This document shows positions 1 to 7,735 of a DNA stretch of 64,000 bases, piece by piece (within the stretch, counting starts at the first letter, position 1; every line of letters starts with the position of its first letter). A model generated the notes under the pieces. That model worked only from the letters and a program-made list of their open reading frames with translations, ran no database searches and was not told the origin of the DNA. A program made the translations under genes and the position numbers. Source of the DNA: Chitinophagaceae bacterium (GTDB lineage: Bacteria > Bacteroidota > Bacteroidia > Chitinophagales > Chitinophagaceae); the NCBI GenBank assembly GCA_024103425.1, contig JAGFIS010000021.1, positions 1-64,000 on the forward strand. The letters are read 5' to 3'.

Positions 1-182
1 CATGCTTCGTACTGTTCTCTATTCATGGCACACTTTGCCCGGCTCCTGCCATTGTTCAAATGATATAGGCCATCTTCGGTAATATCAATGAGAAAGGTTT
101 GAGGTGGCTTTAATGCTTCCAGATCAAGGGTTCCGGCAAACAGTTGTCTTATCAAAGAAACCTTATCCAACTTTTGCGCCAT
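1..182 (-). CDS. hypothetical element protein, N-terminal part only
   Basis: An open frame starts at the ATG whose complement is at 180-182 and reads for 60 codons without a stop to the window edge, so the C-terminus is missing. The protein begins MAQKLDKVSLIRQLFAGTLD and contains a segment rich in Asn, Arg and Lys near residue 50. It overlaps the end of the upstream gene by 20 bases, which suggests translational coupling in the element operon. I do not recognise the family. Confidence 0.6.
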   Translation of the reverse strand, partial: MAQKLDKVSLIRQLFAGTLDLEALKPPQTFLIDITEDGLYHLNNGRSRAKCAMNREQYEA

Positions 183-483
183 CGTTTTTGCTGTTTAGGT
201 TGTCCATGATTTGGTCAAAAATCCGGTTTGCATCTTCACTGCTCATTTTGTCCAGACTTCCTTGCCTTGGCAAAACATAAGGCAACAAGCCGGTAAGTAG
301 TTCAATCTGTTCTTTCGGTTTGAGCGAATTGTAAAGGCTTTGCAATGCTTTCGCGCTCATATTCCGGTAAAGGAATCTTTCAATCCGGCCTTTGGTGGTT
401 AGGATTGAATGCCTCGTACCTTTGGGCCTGCCTGCCTTGTTCCCGGATTCACCGGCAATCCATAAACTTGATTTTTCTGCCAT
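163..483 (-). CDS. small basic protein with a GRPKG motif, DUF5681-like
   Basis: The 106-residue protein starts at the ATG at 483; a GTG one codon upstream is possible but less likely. Residues 10-25 carry GNKAGRPKGTRH, resembling the AT-hook-like start of DUF5681-type phage and element proteins (Gly-Arg-Pro-Lys). The rest is predicted helical with a charged Asn/Asp/Lys-rich tail. The GRPKG motif suggests contact with the DNA minor groove, but that is inference. It overlaps the next gene by 20 bases and sits downstream of the primase-like gene in the same direction. Confidence 0.65.
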   Translation of the reverse strand: MAEKSSLWIAGESGNKAGRPKGTRHSILTTKGRIERFLYRNMSAKALQSLYNSLKPKEQIELLTGLLPYVLPRQGSLDKMSSEDANRIFDQIMDNLNSKNDGAKVG

Positions 484-533
484 CACAAACGCTATTTAAT
501 TCGTATCAAAGATAAATAAATATTCTGTTAATT

Positions 534-552
534 ACTCCCCTATTTGCTCCCT
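534..552. promoter_or_regulatory. two copies of the element box AGGGAGYAAA / CTCCC
   Basis: The 98-bp gap between the 106-residue and 60-residue genes contains ACTCCCC at 534-540 and TTTGCTCCCT at 543-552. The same box recurs five times near the integrase start (5976-6104). Recurrence at two distant places in one element suggests a binding site for an element protein, either a regulator or the arm domain of the integrase. The function is inferred only from repetition. Confidence 0.4.
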
Positions 553-581
553 ATATGTGTATAATTCTTTATTTACCACAC

Positions 582-764
582 TTATTGTGGAACGGTTAGG
601 ATTTGAACCCTATTTTTTTTGATTCGTTTTGTTTCCCTCTCAACCTCCTTTTTACCGTTCAATCGCTCAAAAAGCAAATCATTTTCCTTTCTCAAACGGA
701 TATACTGCCTTTCCAGTTTATTGTAACTCCGTCTTAAATCCGCAATCATTTTTTTGTCATTCAT
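582..764 (-). CDS. small coiled-coil protein of the element
   Basis: This 60-residue protein is almost entirely a charged amphipathic helix (Arg, Lys, Glu, Leu heptad-like spacing at residues 8-50) with a short hydrophobic end. It starts at the ATG at 764 and overlaps the stop of the primase-like gene in an ATGA arrangement (761-764), so the two are probably translated together. No family recognised; it could be a partner or dimerisation factor of the primase-like protein. Confidence 0.55.
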   Translation of the reverse strand: MNDKKMIADLRRSYNKLERQYIRLRKENDLLFERLNGKKEVERETKRIKKNRVQILTVPQ

Positions 765-1864
765 AGGGATTGATTTTTAAAATACAGTTTATCACATTCA
801 TTCACCCGGTCAACATATTCAGAAACGCCTAATCCTTCACTCTTTGAAATTTGTTCCATCCGTTTGCAAAAATCTTTATCAGATATTTCGTTTCTGATTC
901 GTTTTTTGAGCGCCTCCACGTGAAGTAAATACCATTGTGGAAACTCAATATTTTTTACTGTTTGTTGTGGCTCCGGGTGTGCAGATTCAGTTATTGGTGC
1001 AGCATCTTTAAAACGCACTCCAGCGTTCCGGCATTTACCGAAAAACGTGCTCAAATCTTTGATTGTGGATTTTAGGCATTTTGTAAATTGTTCATCGGTT
1101 TCTTGTGGATCGTAACCCGGATAATTTTGTGAAACTGCGTGAAAATATTGCCTGCCTTGTTCGCCTAAACTTGCAAAAGAACATCCCAGTGCAAACCAAT
1201 CGTTATAACGGGCCGTTATATCAATTTTGCGGGCACTTATTTCGTTTATACAGTATTCTATCCGCTCGGTTTCAAAATCGCCTGTATTGCCCTTAAAATG
1301 GGTTTTAGGATAAACTGCTTTAGGTCGGGAATAAAATTTATTTAACGGCTTTGCATCATGGTTAAAATAGGCTTCGGGGTCATAAGAATATCCGCGCAAA
1401 CGTGAAACGTCTTTGCAGGCTTCATCAATACAAATTCCCATTGATGCAAATGCTTTTTGTATAAATTCAAAATATTTTTTGTGATGCTCCGGCTCTACGA
1501 TAGGTATTAATCCCCACAAGCCACGCCCGGAAACGGATAGGCCACAATAGGCAACGTTTGGAAGTGAGCAAATTTTTTGTTTTGTGGTTTTAATGTCCTG
1601 CACCCCATCAACATCAAACTGTAATAATCCTGAATGATTGATAAGTCCAGTTGCCCTTCTTTCGGAAAATGTACCACCCGGAGTGATTGCGGGCAGGGTC
1701 GCTTTAATTTTGTCGCGCTCTTTTTTGTCTGAAAGTTCACGTATAGCCAAAACTTTATCCGCGTACTTATCTGAATAAAGCCAGGTGAGAAGATTCACAT
1801 CTTTTGGGGAAGTGCTGTGATAATTTGAAAATGCCGAAACTGATATGTCTAAAACGCTTTTCAT
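761..1864 (-). CDS. BT4734/VirE_N-type primase-like protein
   Basis: The 367-residue protein matches the BT4734-like (VirE_N) family of Bacteroidota elements, which is related to archaeo-eukaryotic primase folds. Visible landmarks are the FDVDG metal-binding-type motif at residues 83-87 (Asp84, Asp86), the SGRG motif at 112-115, and the SRLRGYSYDP segment at 154-163. Residues 200-270 resemble a PriCT-type domain (NDWFALGCSFASLGEQG). Its likely role is priming replication of the excised element together with the ATPase encoded just upstream (2003-3109). The 138-bp gap between those two genes holds iteron-like repeats. Family assignment is fairly secure; primase activity is inferred. Confidence 0.8.
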   Translation of the reverse strand: MKSVLDISVSAFSNYHSTSPKDVNLLTWLYSDKYADKVLAIRELSDKKERDKIKATLPAITPGGTFSERRATGLINHSGLLQFDVDGVQDIKTTKQKICSLPNVAYCGLSVSGRGLWGLIPIVEPEHHKKYFEFIQKAFASMGICIDEACKDVSRLRGYSYDPEAYFNHDAKPLNKFYSRPKAVYPKTHFKGNTGDFETERIEYCINEISARKIDITARYNDWFALGCSFASLGEQGRQYFHAVSQNYPGYDPQETDEQFTKCLKSTIKDLSTFFGKCRNAGVRFKDAAPITESAHPEPQQTVKNIEFPQWYLLHVEALKKRIRNEISDKDFCKRMEQISKSEGLGVSEYVDRVNECDKLYFKNQSL

Positions 1865-1892
1865 TTTGTATTAAGGGCAATTTTGTTTTTAT

Positions 1893-2003
1893 AGGCAGGG
1901 CAGTTTAATCGGGGCAGGGCAATGCCCCTTATATATAGGGGCATTTTGCCCCACCTATGCCGGGTCAATAGTTGCCCCGAATTGCCCCAAATTGCCCTTG
2001 CCC
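1893..2003. promoter_or_regulatory. palindrome plus TTGCCCC iterons, candidate origin or operator
   Basis: A 9-bp inverted repeat, AATGCCCCT (1921-1929) and AGGGGCATT (1937-1945), flanks a TATATAT loop. Direct TTGCCCC repeats follow at 1946, 1972 and 1982, with TTGCCC at 1992 and 1998; three of these are spaced exactly 10 bp apart, one helical turn. GGGCA repeats in the opposite sense lie at 1897-1920. Such repeats between an ATPase and a primase-like gene are compatible with a replication origin of the element, or with an operator controlling the downstream gene. Confidence 0.5.
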
Positions 2004-3109
2004 TATTTTGAGAGAATATAGCTTCCATTTTCAAGTTTGGTTATTATATCCAGTGCTTCTAAATCTTTTATCCAGTTTTTGGCAGTACCCTCGGATGATC
2101 CGGTTTCTTTCATGATGGCTTTTTTTAGGCCATTATATCTCATTTGTGTTTGCCCCTTCAGGATCGCTTTTGCTGTTTCTTCTTTTTGTCGCGTTTTTGC
2201 AAGTCCTGCTTTAAAACTTCCATCCACCGGAGCATCACATTCGGTGTGATAACCTTTTTCGGGGTCGTACCTAAAATTTATGGCAGGTGTGTCGGATGTG
2301 CCTGCCTTGCGGCCTACCTTCACGGTCGCTGTGCTTATATCGTCTTTTTTCGATATAGTGATAAGGCCATAACATTTGCGCTGAATTTCGCTGCCCAGAT
2401 GGCCCCTTTCTTTGTCGCTGCCCGGGTTTAAATGAATCACAAGTAATACAGGGCAATTAAATTTAATGGCCAGATGAGTGAAGTATTCCACAAGCTCGGC
2501 GGCTTCCCGATCATCATTTACACTTTCGCAAAAGTCGGCAGCACCATCAATGGAAATTAAATGTATGCCGTTAAACTTTTTGTTTGCCGCTTCGCAAATT
2601 TGGTTCAAATAATCTTTGTACTGCTTTCGGGGTAGTTGGCGAAAATTGTAGCTCAAATAATTTTCGGGCGTAGCCATGTAACCATTGCGTGCCAGGATTG
2701 TTTTCACTTTATGCTGCTGGTCATCCTCGGCTTGCTCGGTGTCAATATCAACTACTGCCTTGCCTTCATCATTCGTTTCAATTTGTAAATCACAAAAACC
2801 CTCATATTTCCCTAAACGGCTTATCGCCCCGGCAAGTATTGCTGAAACAAAAGCTGTTTTGCCTTGTTTTACCGCGGCTGAAATTCCTGTGATATTATTT
2901 TTAGATGCAATCCCTTTGCCGCCCATGCGAATAAAAGGCTCGTTTACAGGAATGTTTTTCTCGATTGTGATACGGATATTTTCAAACTCTCGCAATGTTT
3001 TCGGAGCAACAACTTCGCCGCCCTCCGTTTGGATAAAATCGTTTAAATCAGTACCAAAATTTTGCTCCAAATCCGCGTTTATTTCATCCGGTTTTTGTAT
3101 ATTTGTCAT
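2003..3109 (-). CDS. RepA-like AAA ATPase / replicative helicase-like protein
   Basis: A 368-residue P-loop ATPase of the RecA/RepA (AAA_25-like) type. The Walker A motif is at residues 79-86 (Lys84, Thr85 in VKQGKTA). The Walker B strand with Asp in LISIDGAADF lies near residue 205. A conserved HLNPGSDKERGHLGSE loop follows near 245-260. Residues 315-368 look like a winged-helix DNA-binding tail. Proteins of this kind usually pair with a primase on mobile elements, which fits the neighbouring BT4734-like gene. The ATG at 3109 is preceded by an A/T-rich leader typical of this phylum. Confidence 0.8.
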   Translation of the reverse strand: MTNIQKPDEINADLEQNFGTDLNDFIQTEGGEVVAPKTLREFENIRITIEKNIPVNEPFIRMGGKGIASKNNITGISAAVKQGKTAFVSAILAGAISRLGKYEGFCDLQIETNDEGKAVVDIDTEQAEDDQQHKVKTILARNGYMATPENYLSYNFRQLPRKQYKDYLNQICEAANKKFNGIHLISIDGAADFCESVNDDREAAELVEYFTHLAIKFNCPVLLVIHLNPGSDKERGHLGSEIQRKCYGLITISKKDDISTATVKVGRKAGTSDTPAINFRYDPEKGYHTECDAPVDGSFKAGLAKTRQKEETAKAILKGQTQMRYNGLKKAIMKETGSSEGTAKNWIKDLEALDIITKLENGSYILSK

Positions 3110-3167
3110 GGAGTTTTTCCTTTGTTTAAAAGATTTTTCTTGGGCCGGAGTAGTTCCCCGGCCTTTT

Positions 3168-3470
3168 TTAATTGTCCCACACGGAAACTAAATTTTGAAA
3201 ATGGCAAACATAGCCCGTGCCTTTCGCCGCGATTGATGCGCTTATTTCTTCGGCTTGTTCTATCGCTGCTGCATACACGATTTGCTTTCGTTCACTTACC
3301 AGGATGATGCTTTTGTTTTGAAAAAATGCCATCGCCGCCCGTGTTTGCATTTTCGGGCCGAAAAAATTTTGCATAGTATCCAAACGCTGCTTTTCGGGCA
3401 ATTCGTTAAACTCGCTCGCGGTAAGGCTTCGCAATTCGTACAGGCTCAAAATGTTGGCTTCTGTGTTCAT
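3168..3470 (-). CDS. hypothetical element protein
   Basis: I take the ATG at 3470 as the start (100 residues, MNTEANILSLYELRSL...), because it overlaps the stop codon of the upstream HTH gene in an ATGA arrangement; a longer reading would run far into that gene. The protein is helical with a conserved-looking ELPEKQRLDTMQNFFG segment and no membrane part. It lies between the excisionase-like gene and the ATPase. Family not recognised. Confidence 0.6.
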   Translation of the reverse strand: MNTEANILSLYELRSLTASEFNELPEKQRLDTMQNFFGPKMQTRAAMAFFQNKSIILVSERKQIVYAAAIEQAEEISASIAAKGTGYVCHFQNLVSVWDN

Positions 3471-3727
3471 TTCTTTAAGGTTTTGACATTTGACAATGCC
3501 GCCAAAACGTCCGGCCAATTATATCTAACGTTTGAGCCTAAACGTAATTCGGGAATAATTCCTTTGCGTCCGTAGCGTATTAACGTTGGCTCCGTAACCC
3601 CTAACCTTTTTTGAAGTTCCTCACGGCTGATAATTTCATCCGGTGTCGCTATGGGCTGTGGCTTACTGATTGCCGTTTTTATTTCGGCCAGTTCGGTCAT
3701 GATTTGCTCAAAAGGATTTTCAATCAT
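3467..3727 (-). CDS. excisionase-like helix-turn-helix protein
   Basis: The C-terminal half carries a MerR/HTH_17-type winged helix: an ISREELQKRLGVTEPTLIRY helix-turn-helix, followed by the wing motif RKGIIPELRLGSNVRYNWPDV. These small proteins act as excisionases or as transcription regulators in Bacteroidota integrative elements. I prefer the ATG at 3727 (86 residues, MIENPFEQ...) over an upstream ATG at 3760, since the extra 11 residues do not look conserved. It is transcribed divergently in function but on the same strand as the integrase, after a terminator. Confidence 0.75.
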   Translation of the reverse strand: MIENPFEQIMTELAEIKTAISKPQPIATPDEIISREELQKRLGVTEPTLIRYGRKGIIPELRLGSNVRYNWPDVLAALSNVKTLKK

Positions 3728-3811
3728 AAAAAAATTTTTTGCTGTAAAACAATACCCCAAAGGAAAAACAACAAAAAACGTTTTAAGGGTTGATTTTTTT
3801 TAGTACGGCAA

Positions 3812-3838
3812 ATAAAAAAGCCTCGCAAATGCAAGGCT
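3812..3838 (-). terminator. rho-independent terminator after the integrase operon
   Basis: Read on the minus strand, AGCCTTGC (3838-3831) pairs with GCGAGGCT (3826-3819), an 8-bp stem with one G-T pair and an ATTT loop, followed by TTTTTATTT. It lies just past the stop of the 267-residue gene and separates the integrase unit from the xis/ATPase unit. Confidence 0.8.
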
Positions 3839-3863
3839 GTAAAGGGTTTGAGAGAATTAGAAA

Positions 3864-4667
3864 TTATTTTTGCCGTATCCGTTTCCGTACTAATCCGTAC
3901 TTCTGATTTGTAGCAATTCGAATGATTTCATTCGTTTTTTCCTTTAGTAGATTGCTTTGCTTTTTGCGCCGGATTTTGTCCAAAGTAGCTTTTATGTTAC
4001 ATCCATAACGGCCATGTGCAAACGAAATAGCAGTATTGATTTTTCGGTCAATAAAAAACCCCTCTTCTAACAAATGATTGCAAAAAGCCGCACAAAGTTC
4101 AACATCATTGCCCTGTATCCAGGCATCTATAATATTTGCCACCTGGTACTGTTCAAGATTTTTTTCATACATAGCAACAATATCCTTTTTAGATTGGTCA
4201 GCCACCAATAACCACGGGTCATCATTATTGGATAGCTTCGTCCTTGTTTTTCGGACGGTTTCAACCTCATCAATCTTTTCAGAAAGTTCTGATTTTGCCT
4301 TTTCAATGGCTGCGTGTAGTGCCCATCTTGCAAGGTTTATTTCATCCATTGATAATGTACGGCCCTCTGCAAGCTGCATCCTGAAATTATCCTGTGTGAT
4401 ATACGCTGCCTGTTTTTCAATCCGGGCAACGGCTTTTACCATGCCTCGTTTTTCCGCCATTTCTATTTGGTCATCAAAACGGACGTGTACATCGTTAAAC
4501 TGCCCGGTAAATTCTGCCTCCAGTTCATCGCACACATTCACACATTTTGAAAAAAAGGTTACTTTGTCAACTGGCCAGCGTTCGGATTGTTGCCAAAAGT
4601 ATCGTGATAACAAATGTTTGCTTCCCCCGGCAAATAGGCCTTCTAAAATTATTTTTTTGTAATCCAT
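3864..4667 (-). CDS. conserved-looking protein of unknown function next to the integrase
   Basis: A 267-residue soluble, mostly helical, charged protein (MDYKKIILEGLFAGG...). It begins one base after the integrase stop, so the two are surely cotranscribed, and a terminator follows it. A region near residues 225-245 (FAHGRYGCNIKATLDKIRRKK) is basic and could bind DNA. I do not recognise a family. Its position suggests a role tied to integration, excision or element control, but nothing in the sequence proves that. Confidence 0.7.
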   Translation of the reverse strand: MDYKKIILEGLFAGGSKHLLSRYFWQQSERWPVDKVTFFSKCVNVCDELEAEFTGQFNDVHVRFDDQIEMAEKRGMVKAVARIEKQAAYITQDNFRMQLAEGRTLSMDEINLARWALHAAIEKAKSELSEKIDEVETVRKTRTKLSNNDDPWLLVADQSKKDIVAMYEKNLEQYQVANIIDAWIQGNDVELCAAFCNHLLEEGFFIDRKINTAISFAHGRYGCNIKATLDKIRRKKQSNLLKEKTNEIIRIATNQKYGLVRKRIRQK

Positions 4668-4668
4668 G

Positions 4669-5976
4669 TTAAACGGCTTTTAAATTTGATTTTGGTGCTC
4701 CCCAAACGGCTATCATGGCCTCCTGGCTATCCTGCCGGGTCAGGTTCACATACCGCGCAAACGAGCGGTAATCCTTCCATCCGCCTATCTTCATCACTTG
4801 CTCGGCTGTCATCCCTTTTTTCAGGCTCAGGGTCGCAAAGGTTTTACGCCCGCAATGCATACGAATTAACTCATATTTTTTATAAATCGTTTCCACTCTT
4901 TCAGCACCATATTTCCGGATAATGGAAACCGGTTCATCCAATCCGGCAAGTTTGCACAATTCAGCTAAATAAAGATTTGATTTTTGATTGCTGATTATTG
5001 GCAATGGCCTCGGCTGGTCTTTGTATTTTTCTAAAATGTTCTGCGAATAAACATTTACAGGTACAACGATTTTATGGCCCGTTTTAACTTGTGTAATTTC
5101 AATGTTATCGTGTTTGATATGTTCCCACCGCAACACCGCCAGGTCGCTGTATCTAAAGCCGCTCACACATGAAAAAATAAAGCAATCCCTCACCTGATCC
5201 AATCGTTTATTGCCGCTCAAATCCATTTTCCAAAGTGTGTTAAACTCATCTTGAGTTAGAGCGATCACCTCTAAATCGTTTTCACGTTTTACCGTAAAAT
5301 TTTTGTAGCTGTCATTTATGGCAATCCCCGATTGCCGTGCATAGCTCAAAAACGTTTTCAGAGTGCTTAATTGTTTTGCAATCGTTACGTTATTCAATCG
5401 CCTTGCAACGGTTCCATCTTTTCTTTTTATAGTCAGTCCAACCAGAAAATTTTGAAACGATTTGAAAAAATTTGTATCGATGCTTTCAAATGAAACCGTT
5501 GTCTTGTGCTTCTTTTCGTAGGCCGCCAGATGCCGCCCCAGTTGCCTGTAAACAGATAGACTACCCGGCACCCGGATATGTTTATTTTCCTGCAAATATT
5601 TTTCAATAAATGAGTGAAGCTCTTTCGATGACGCATCACGTTTGGTTTTTGGTTTCTGCTTTTCGGTAAAAGCCTCTTTCACCATATCCGGTGAATAGAC
5701 AACGCCATCCAGTTCAAACTTCTTTTCAATTCGTTCAATCTTTCGTATCAAATCGCCCAAATTATCATTGACTTCTTTGGCTTCACTTGCCAGCAAATCA
5801 CCCTTCTTTAAATAAATGGCTTGTTGCGTTTCATTATCCCAATGCTCCGGCTTTACTTTTTGCCCTGTTGAGAAATAAACCCTCTGCCCGGATATTTGAT
5901 AAATAATCCGGATGGGTGCTTTGCCTTCTTTGTCGGTTTTGTCGCGCCGAAGTTCTTTTTTGATTGTGCTGCTCAT
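4669..5976 (-). CDS. tyrosine recombinase / integrase
   Basis: A 435-residue site-specific recombinase of the Bacteroidota element type. An arm-binding N-terminal region (1-110) is followed by a SAM-like core-binding domain (about 118-215) and the catalytic domain (about 235-425). Catalytic residues are visible: Arg275 (SGFRYSD), Lys298 (QVKTG), His374 and Arg377 (HCGRKTF), Trp400 in the place of the second His (IGGWKD), and nucleophile Tyr409 (FARYVN). It should catalyse insertion and excision at the tRNA site found 237 bp upstream of its start. Box repeats in its promoter region may be its arm sites or an operator. Confidence 0.95.
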   Translation of the reverse strand: MSSTIKKELRRDKTDKEGKAPIRIIYQISGQRVYFSTGQKVKPEHWDNETQQAIYLKKGDLLASEAKEVNDNLGDLIRKIERIEKKFELDGVVYSPDMVKEAFTEKQKPKTKRDASSKELHSFIEKYLQENKHIRVPGSLSVYRQLGRHLAAYEKKHKTTVSFESIDTNFFKSFQNFLVGLTIKRKDGTVARRLNNVTIAKQLSTLKTFLSYARQSGIAINDSYKNFTVKRENDLEVIALTQDEFNTLWKMDLSGNKRLDQVRDCFIFSCVSGFRYSDLAVLRWEHIKHDNIEITQVKTGHKIVVPVNVYSQNILEKYKDQPRPLPIISNQKSNLYLAELCKLAGLDEPVSIIRKYGAERVETIYKKYELIRMHCGRKTFATLSLKKGMTAEQVMKIGGWKDYRSFARYVNLTRQDSQEAMIAVWGAPKSNLKAV

Positions 5977-6104
5977 TTACTCCCTGTTTTAAAGTTTAGA
6001 AATAGGGAGTAAAAAACCGTCATAATTCACTCCCTTTTTTAGGTTCAAGTTTACGTTTCTCTTAATACCCACAAAGATAATGGGGAGTAAATTAGGGAGC
6101 AAAT
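5976..6104. repeat. five AGGGAGYAAA boxes upstream of the integrase
   Basis: Copies are TTTACTCCCT (5976-5985), AGGGAGTAAA (6004-6013), CACTCCCT (6028-6035), GGGGAGTAAA (6082-6091) and AGGGAGCAAAT (6094-6104), in both orientations. Related boxes lie at 534-552. The spacing is irregular. They sit between the integrase start and the att-like site, where arm-type integrase sites or an autoregulatory operator would be expected. The rest of 5977-6310 holds only the att-like sequence and A/T-rich DNA. Confidence 0.6.
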
Positions 6105-6212
6105 TTTTCTTTAGTTATTTTTTGCTAAATTTTGTGGTATTGTGCAGAAGTCAATACAGATAAGGATTCCATGATTTTGAGACTAAAAACGATTTACACT
6201 TAAACAGCAATA

Positions 6213-6235
6213 GTTCAAATCCCTGCAGCTCCACT
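6213..6235 (+). other. tRNA 3'-end fragment, probable attachment site (att)
   Basis: The sequence reads as the T-loop, the 3' side of the T-stem and the 3' acceptor strand of a tRNA: GTTCAAATC, then CCTGCAGCTCCA. The bases before it (AGCAATA) do not pair with the T-stem, so the 5' part of the tRNA is absent. This is what is left at one end when an element integrates in the 3' part of a tRNA gene. The intact tRNA at the other end should have an acceptor 5' strand close to GGAGCTG. A T-run follows at 6235-6241. Confidence 0.7.
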
Positions 6236-6310
6236 TTTTTATTTTTCACCAACAGAGGGAAAAATATGTTCTTCTATGTCTGTCCCTTCTTTTGGCAGTA
6301 AATTTATTCT

Positions 6311-6847
6311 ATGAAGCGCCTCTTCTTTTTTAGCCTTGCCTTTACAATTGCTATTACAGGTTGTAAGAAAGAAACTGTTGATGACGAGAACTTTGAGAAG
6401 GGTATTGTTATTATAGGTATCGATTCAACAGTCAGTATGCAGAAAACATTCAATTATCTGAATACTCTGGGGTTGCCGATACAGCAAGCTAATGGATTTA
6501 CTTTCACTTCAACTCTCGATAAAAGTCAAATACCTTTCATCACAGACTTACTTAATTCTAAGTCCTATATTAATAATCGCAGCTTCTCAGCATATGTGTA
6601 TGAGCATTATCAAACGGGAGTTGTGTATAATGCTACTACACTTTGGGATATGACTCGTGCTAATCAGAAGGATTATATCAGCACACTGAAAAATCTCAAA
6701 ATGACTGAACAGCTAAACTCTTACAGGGATATTATCATCAGGGTACCGATTGGAAAGGAAAAATATTGGCGGAAGAGGCTGGAAAAAGCCGGCTGGGTTG
6801 CCTGGGCTACACTGAATTACCATATCACCATTCATCTGTGGGAATAA
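6311..6847 (+). CDS. hypothetical lipoprotein
   Basis: A 178-residue protein with a lipoprotein signal peptide: basic start, hydrophobic stretch, then the lipobox AITGC with Cys at residue 18. The mature part (KKETVDDENFEKGIVIIGIDS...) has alternating short strands and helices and no motif I recognise. It is the first gene outside the integrated element and is followed by a terminator. Probably anchored to the inner or outer membrane; function unknown. Confidence 0.75.
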   Translation: MKRLFFFSLAFTIAITGCKKETVDDENFEKGIVIIGIDSTVSMQKTFNYLNTLGLPIQQANGFTFTSTLDKSQIPFITDLLNSKSYINNRSFSAYVYEHYQTGVVYNATTLWDMTRANQKDYISTLKNLKMTEQLNSYRDIIIRVPIGKEKYWRKRLEKAGWVAWATLNYHITIHLWE

Positions 6848-6858
6848 AAGTCTCTAAT

Positions 6859-6883
6859 AAAAAAAGCCCCATTGCGGGGCTTC
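6859..6883. terminator. bidirectional terminator between convergent genes
   Basis: AGCCCC (6865-6870) pairs with GGGGCT (6876-6881) around a short loop. On the minus strand it is followed by TTTTTTATTAG, on the plus strand by TCTGTAATTTT. It lies between the convergent 178-residue lipoprotein gene and the DUF937 gene and probably serves both. Confidence 0.75.
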
Positions 6884-6906
6884 TGTAATTTTAATCTATA
6901 ATGGAG

Positions 6907-7548
6907 TTATTTCTTGCCTCCTAATAAACCACCAAGCAAGCCACCTAACAGCCCGCCTCCCTTCTTCTTGCCGCCACCTGTAACAGCACTGATAGCGTCT
7001 CCAAGCCCGATCTGGCCATCACCATCCTGATCTAATAAAGAAGAAAGAATGCTGCCGCCAACGGATGAAGAACCACCTGAGGAACCTAACAGGCTACCCA
7101 ATACACTACCTAAACCCGCACTATCGGTAACATTTCCTTTTGACCTGGTTTGTTTACCCAAAAAGCCCATCAGAATTGGGGCTAACATAGCTAATATAGA
7201 AGCTACTTTTGTGGTGCTGACTCCTGTCTTGGCACTCAGAGCATTTTGTACGGTATCTCTCTTCCCTCCCAGCACGTGTTTTAAAATGCCATCGCCGTCA
7301 GAGAAATCTCCCGAACCAAGAAAACCCGACAGGTTATCGAGAATGCTTCCGTCATGTTTGTTCAACGCGCCCAGCAGGCTTGCAGCTCCCTGTTCGGTAC
7401 TGGCATTTTTTTGAAGCATACCCATAAGAACCGGTGCGGCTGCACTGATAACCGATGAAGCTTCTTTTTCAGTTGTACCTGCCTGGGCACCAATTCCAGT
7501 AATTAACTGGCTACCCATCGGGCTTTTTAATAAATCTGTAATGTCCAT
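6907..7548 (-). CDS. DUF937 family protein
   Basis: The 213-residue protein matches the DUF937 family: an N-terminal helical domain with the repeated pattern VISAAAPVLMGMLQK (about 33-47) and ILAMLAPILMGFLGK (about 117-131). After a Gly/Ser-rich stretch, a single EF-hand-like calcium loop, DQDGDGQIGLGD, appears near residue 174, and the tail is repeated GGLLGGLLGG. No signal peptide. The family has no established function; the calcium loop suggests metal binding. Confidence 0.8.
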   Translation of the reverse strand: MDITDLLKSPMGSQLITGIGAQAGTTEKEASSVISAAAPVLMGMLQKNASTEQGAASLLGALNKHDGSILDNLSGFLGSGDFSDGDGILKHVLGGKRDTVQNALSAKTGVSTTKVASILAMLAPILMGFLGKQTRSKGNVTDSAGLGSVLGSLLGSSGGSSSVGGSILSSLLDQDGDGQIGLGDAISAVTGGGKKKGGGLLGGLLGGLLGGKK

Positions 7549-7735
7549 TTTCTAATGAAGTTTTAGAGTGAAGCGCTAAAATTACGGATTAATATTTTCT
7601 ATTTTCTAAAGTGTTTTTATTGTATTCAACAAATTATGCACCTTCCCAATCAATCAGCGTCTATATATCTAACTACATTAATCCGGCAAAAGGATTACAA
7701 ATTTTTATCTTTACTGCCCGTCAAACAAATCAACA

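Larger units (their letters stand above)
1..6235 (-). mobile_element. one end of an integrative element inserted in a tRNA 3' end
   Basis: A block of minus-strand genes runs from the window edge to a tyrosine integrase at 4669-5976, with a truncated tRNA 3' end at 6213-6235 just outside the integrase. The gene set (integrase, excisionase-like HTH protein, RepA-like ATPase, VirE_N/BT4734 primase-like protein, small unknown proteins) is typical of integrative mobilizable or phage-satellite-like elements of Bacteroidota. No relaxase, mobilization or conjugation gene is visible, but the element continues left of position 1, so its class is not settled. The right boundary is inferred from the att-like sequence; the left boundary is not in the window. 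Confidence 0.8.

Noticed and set aside
1105..1296. Plus-strand open frame inside the primase-like gene
   Set aside because: It overlaps a gene with recognisable motifs on the other strand and its product has no family features.
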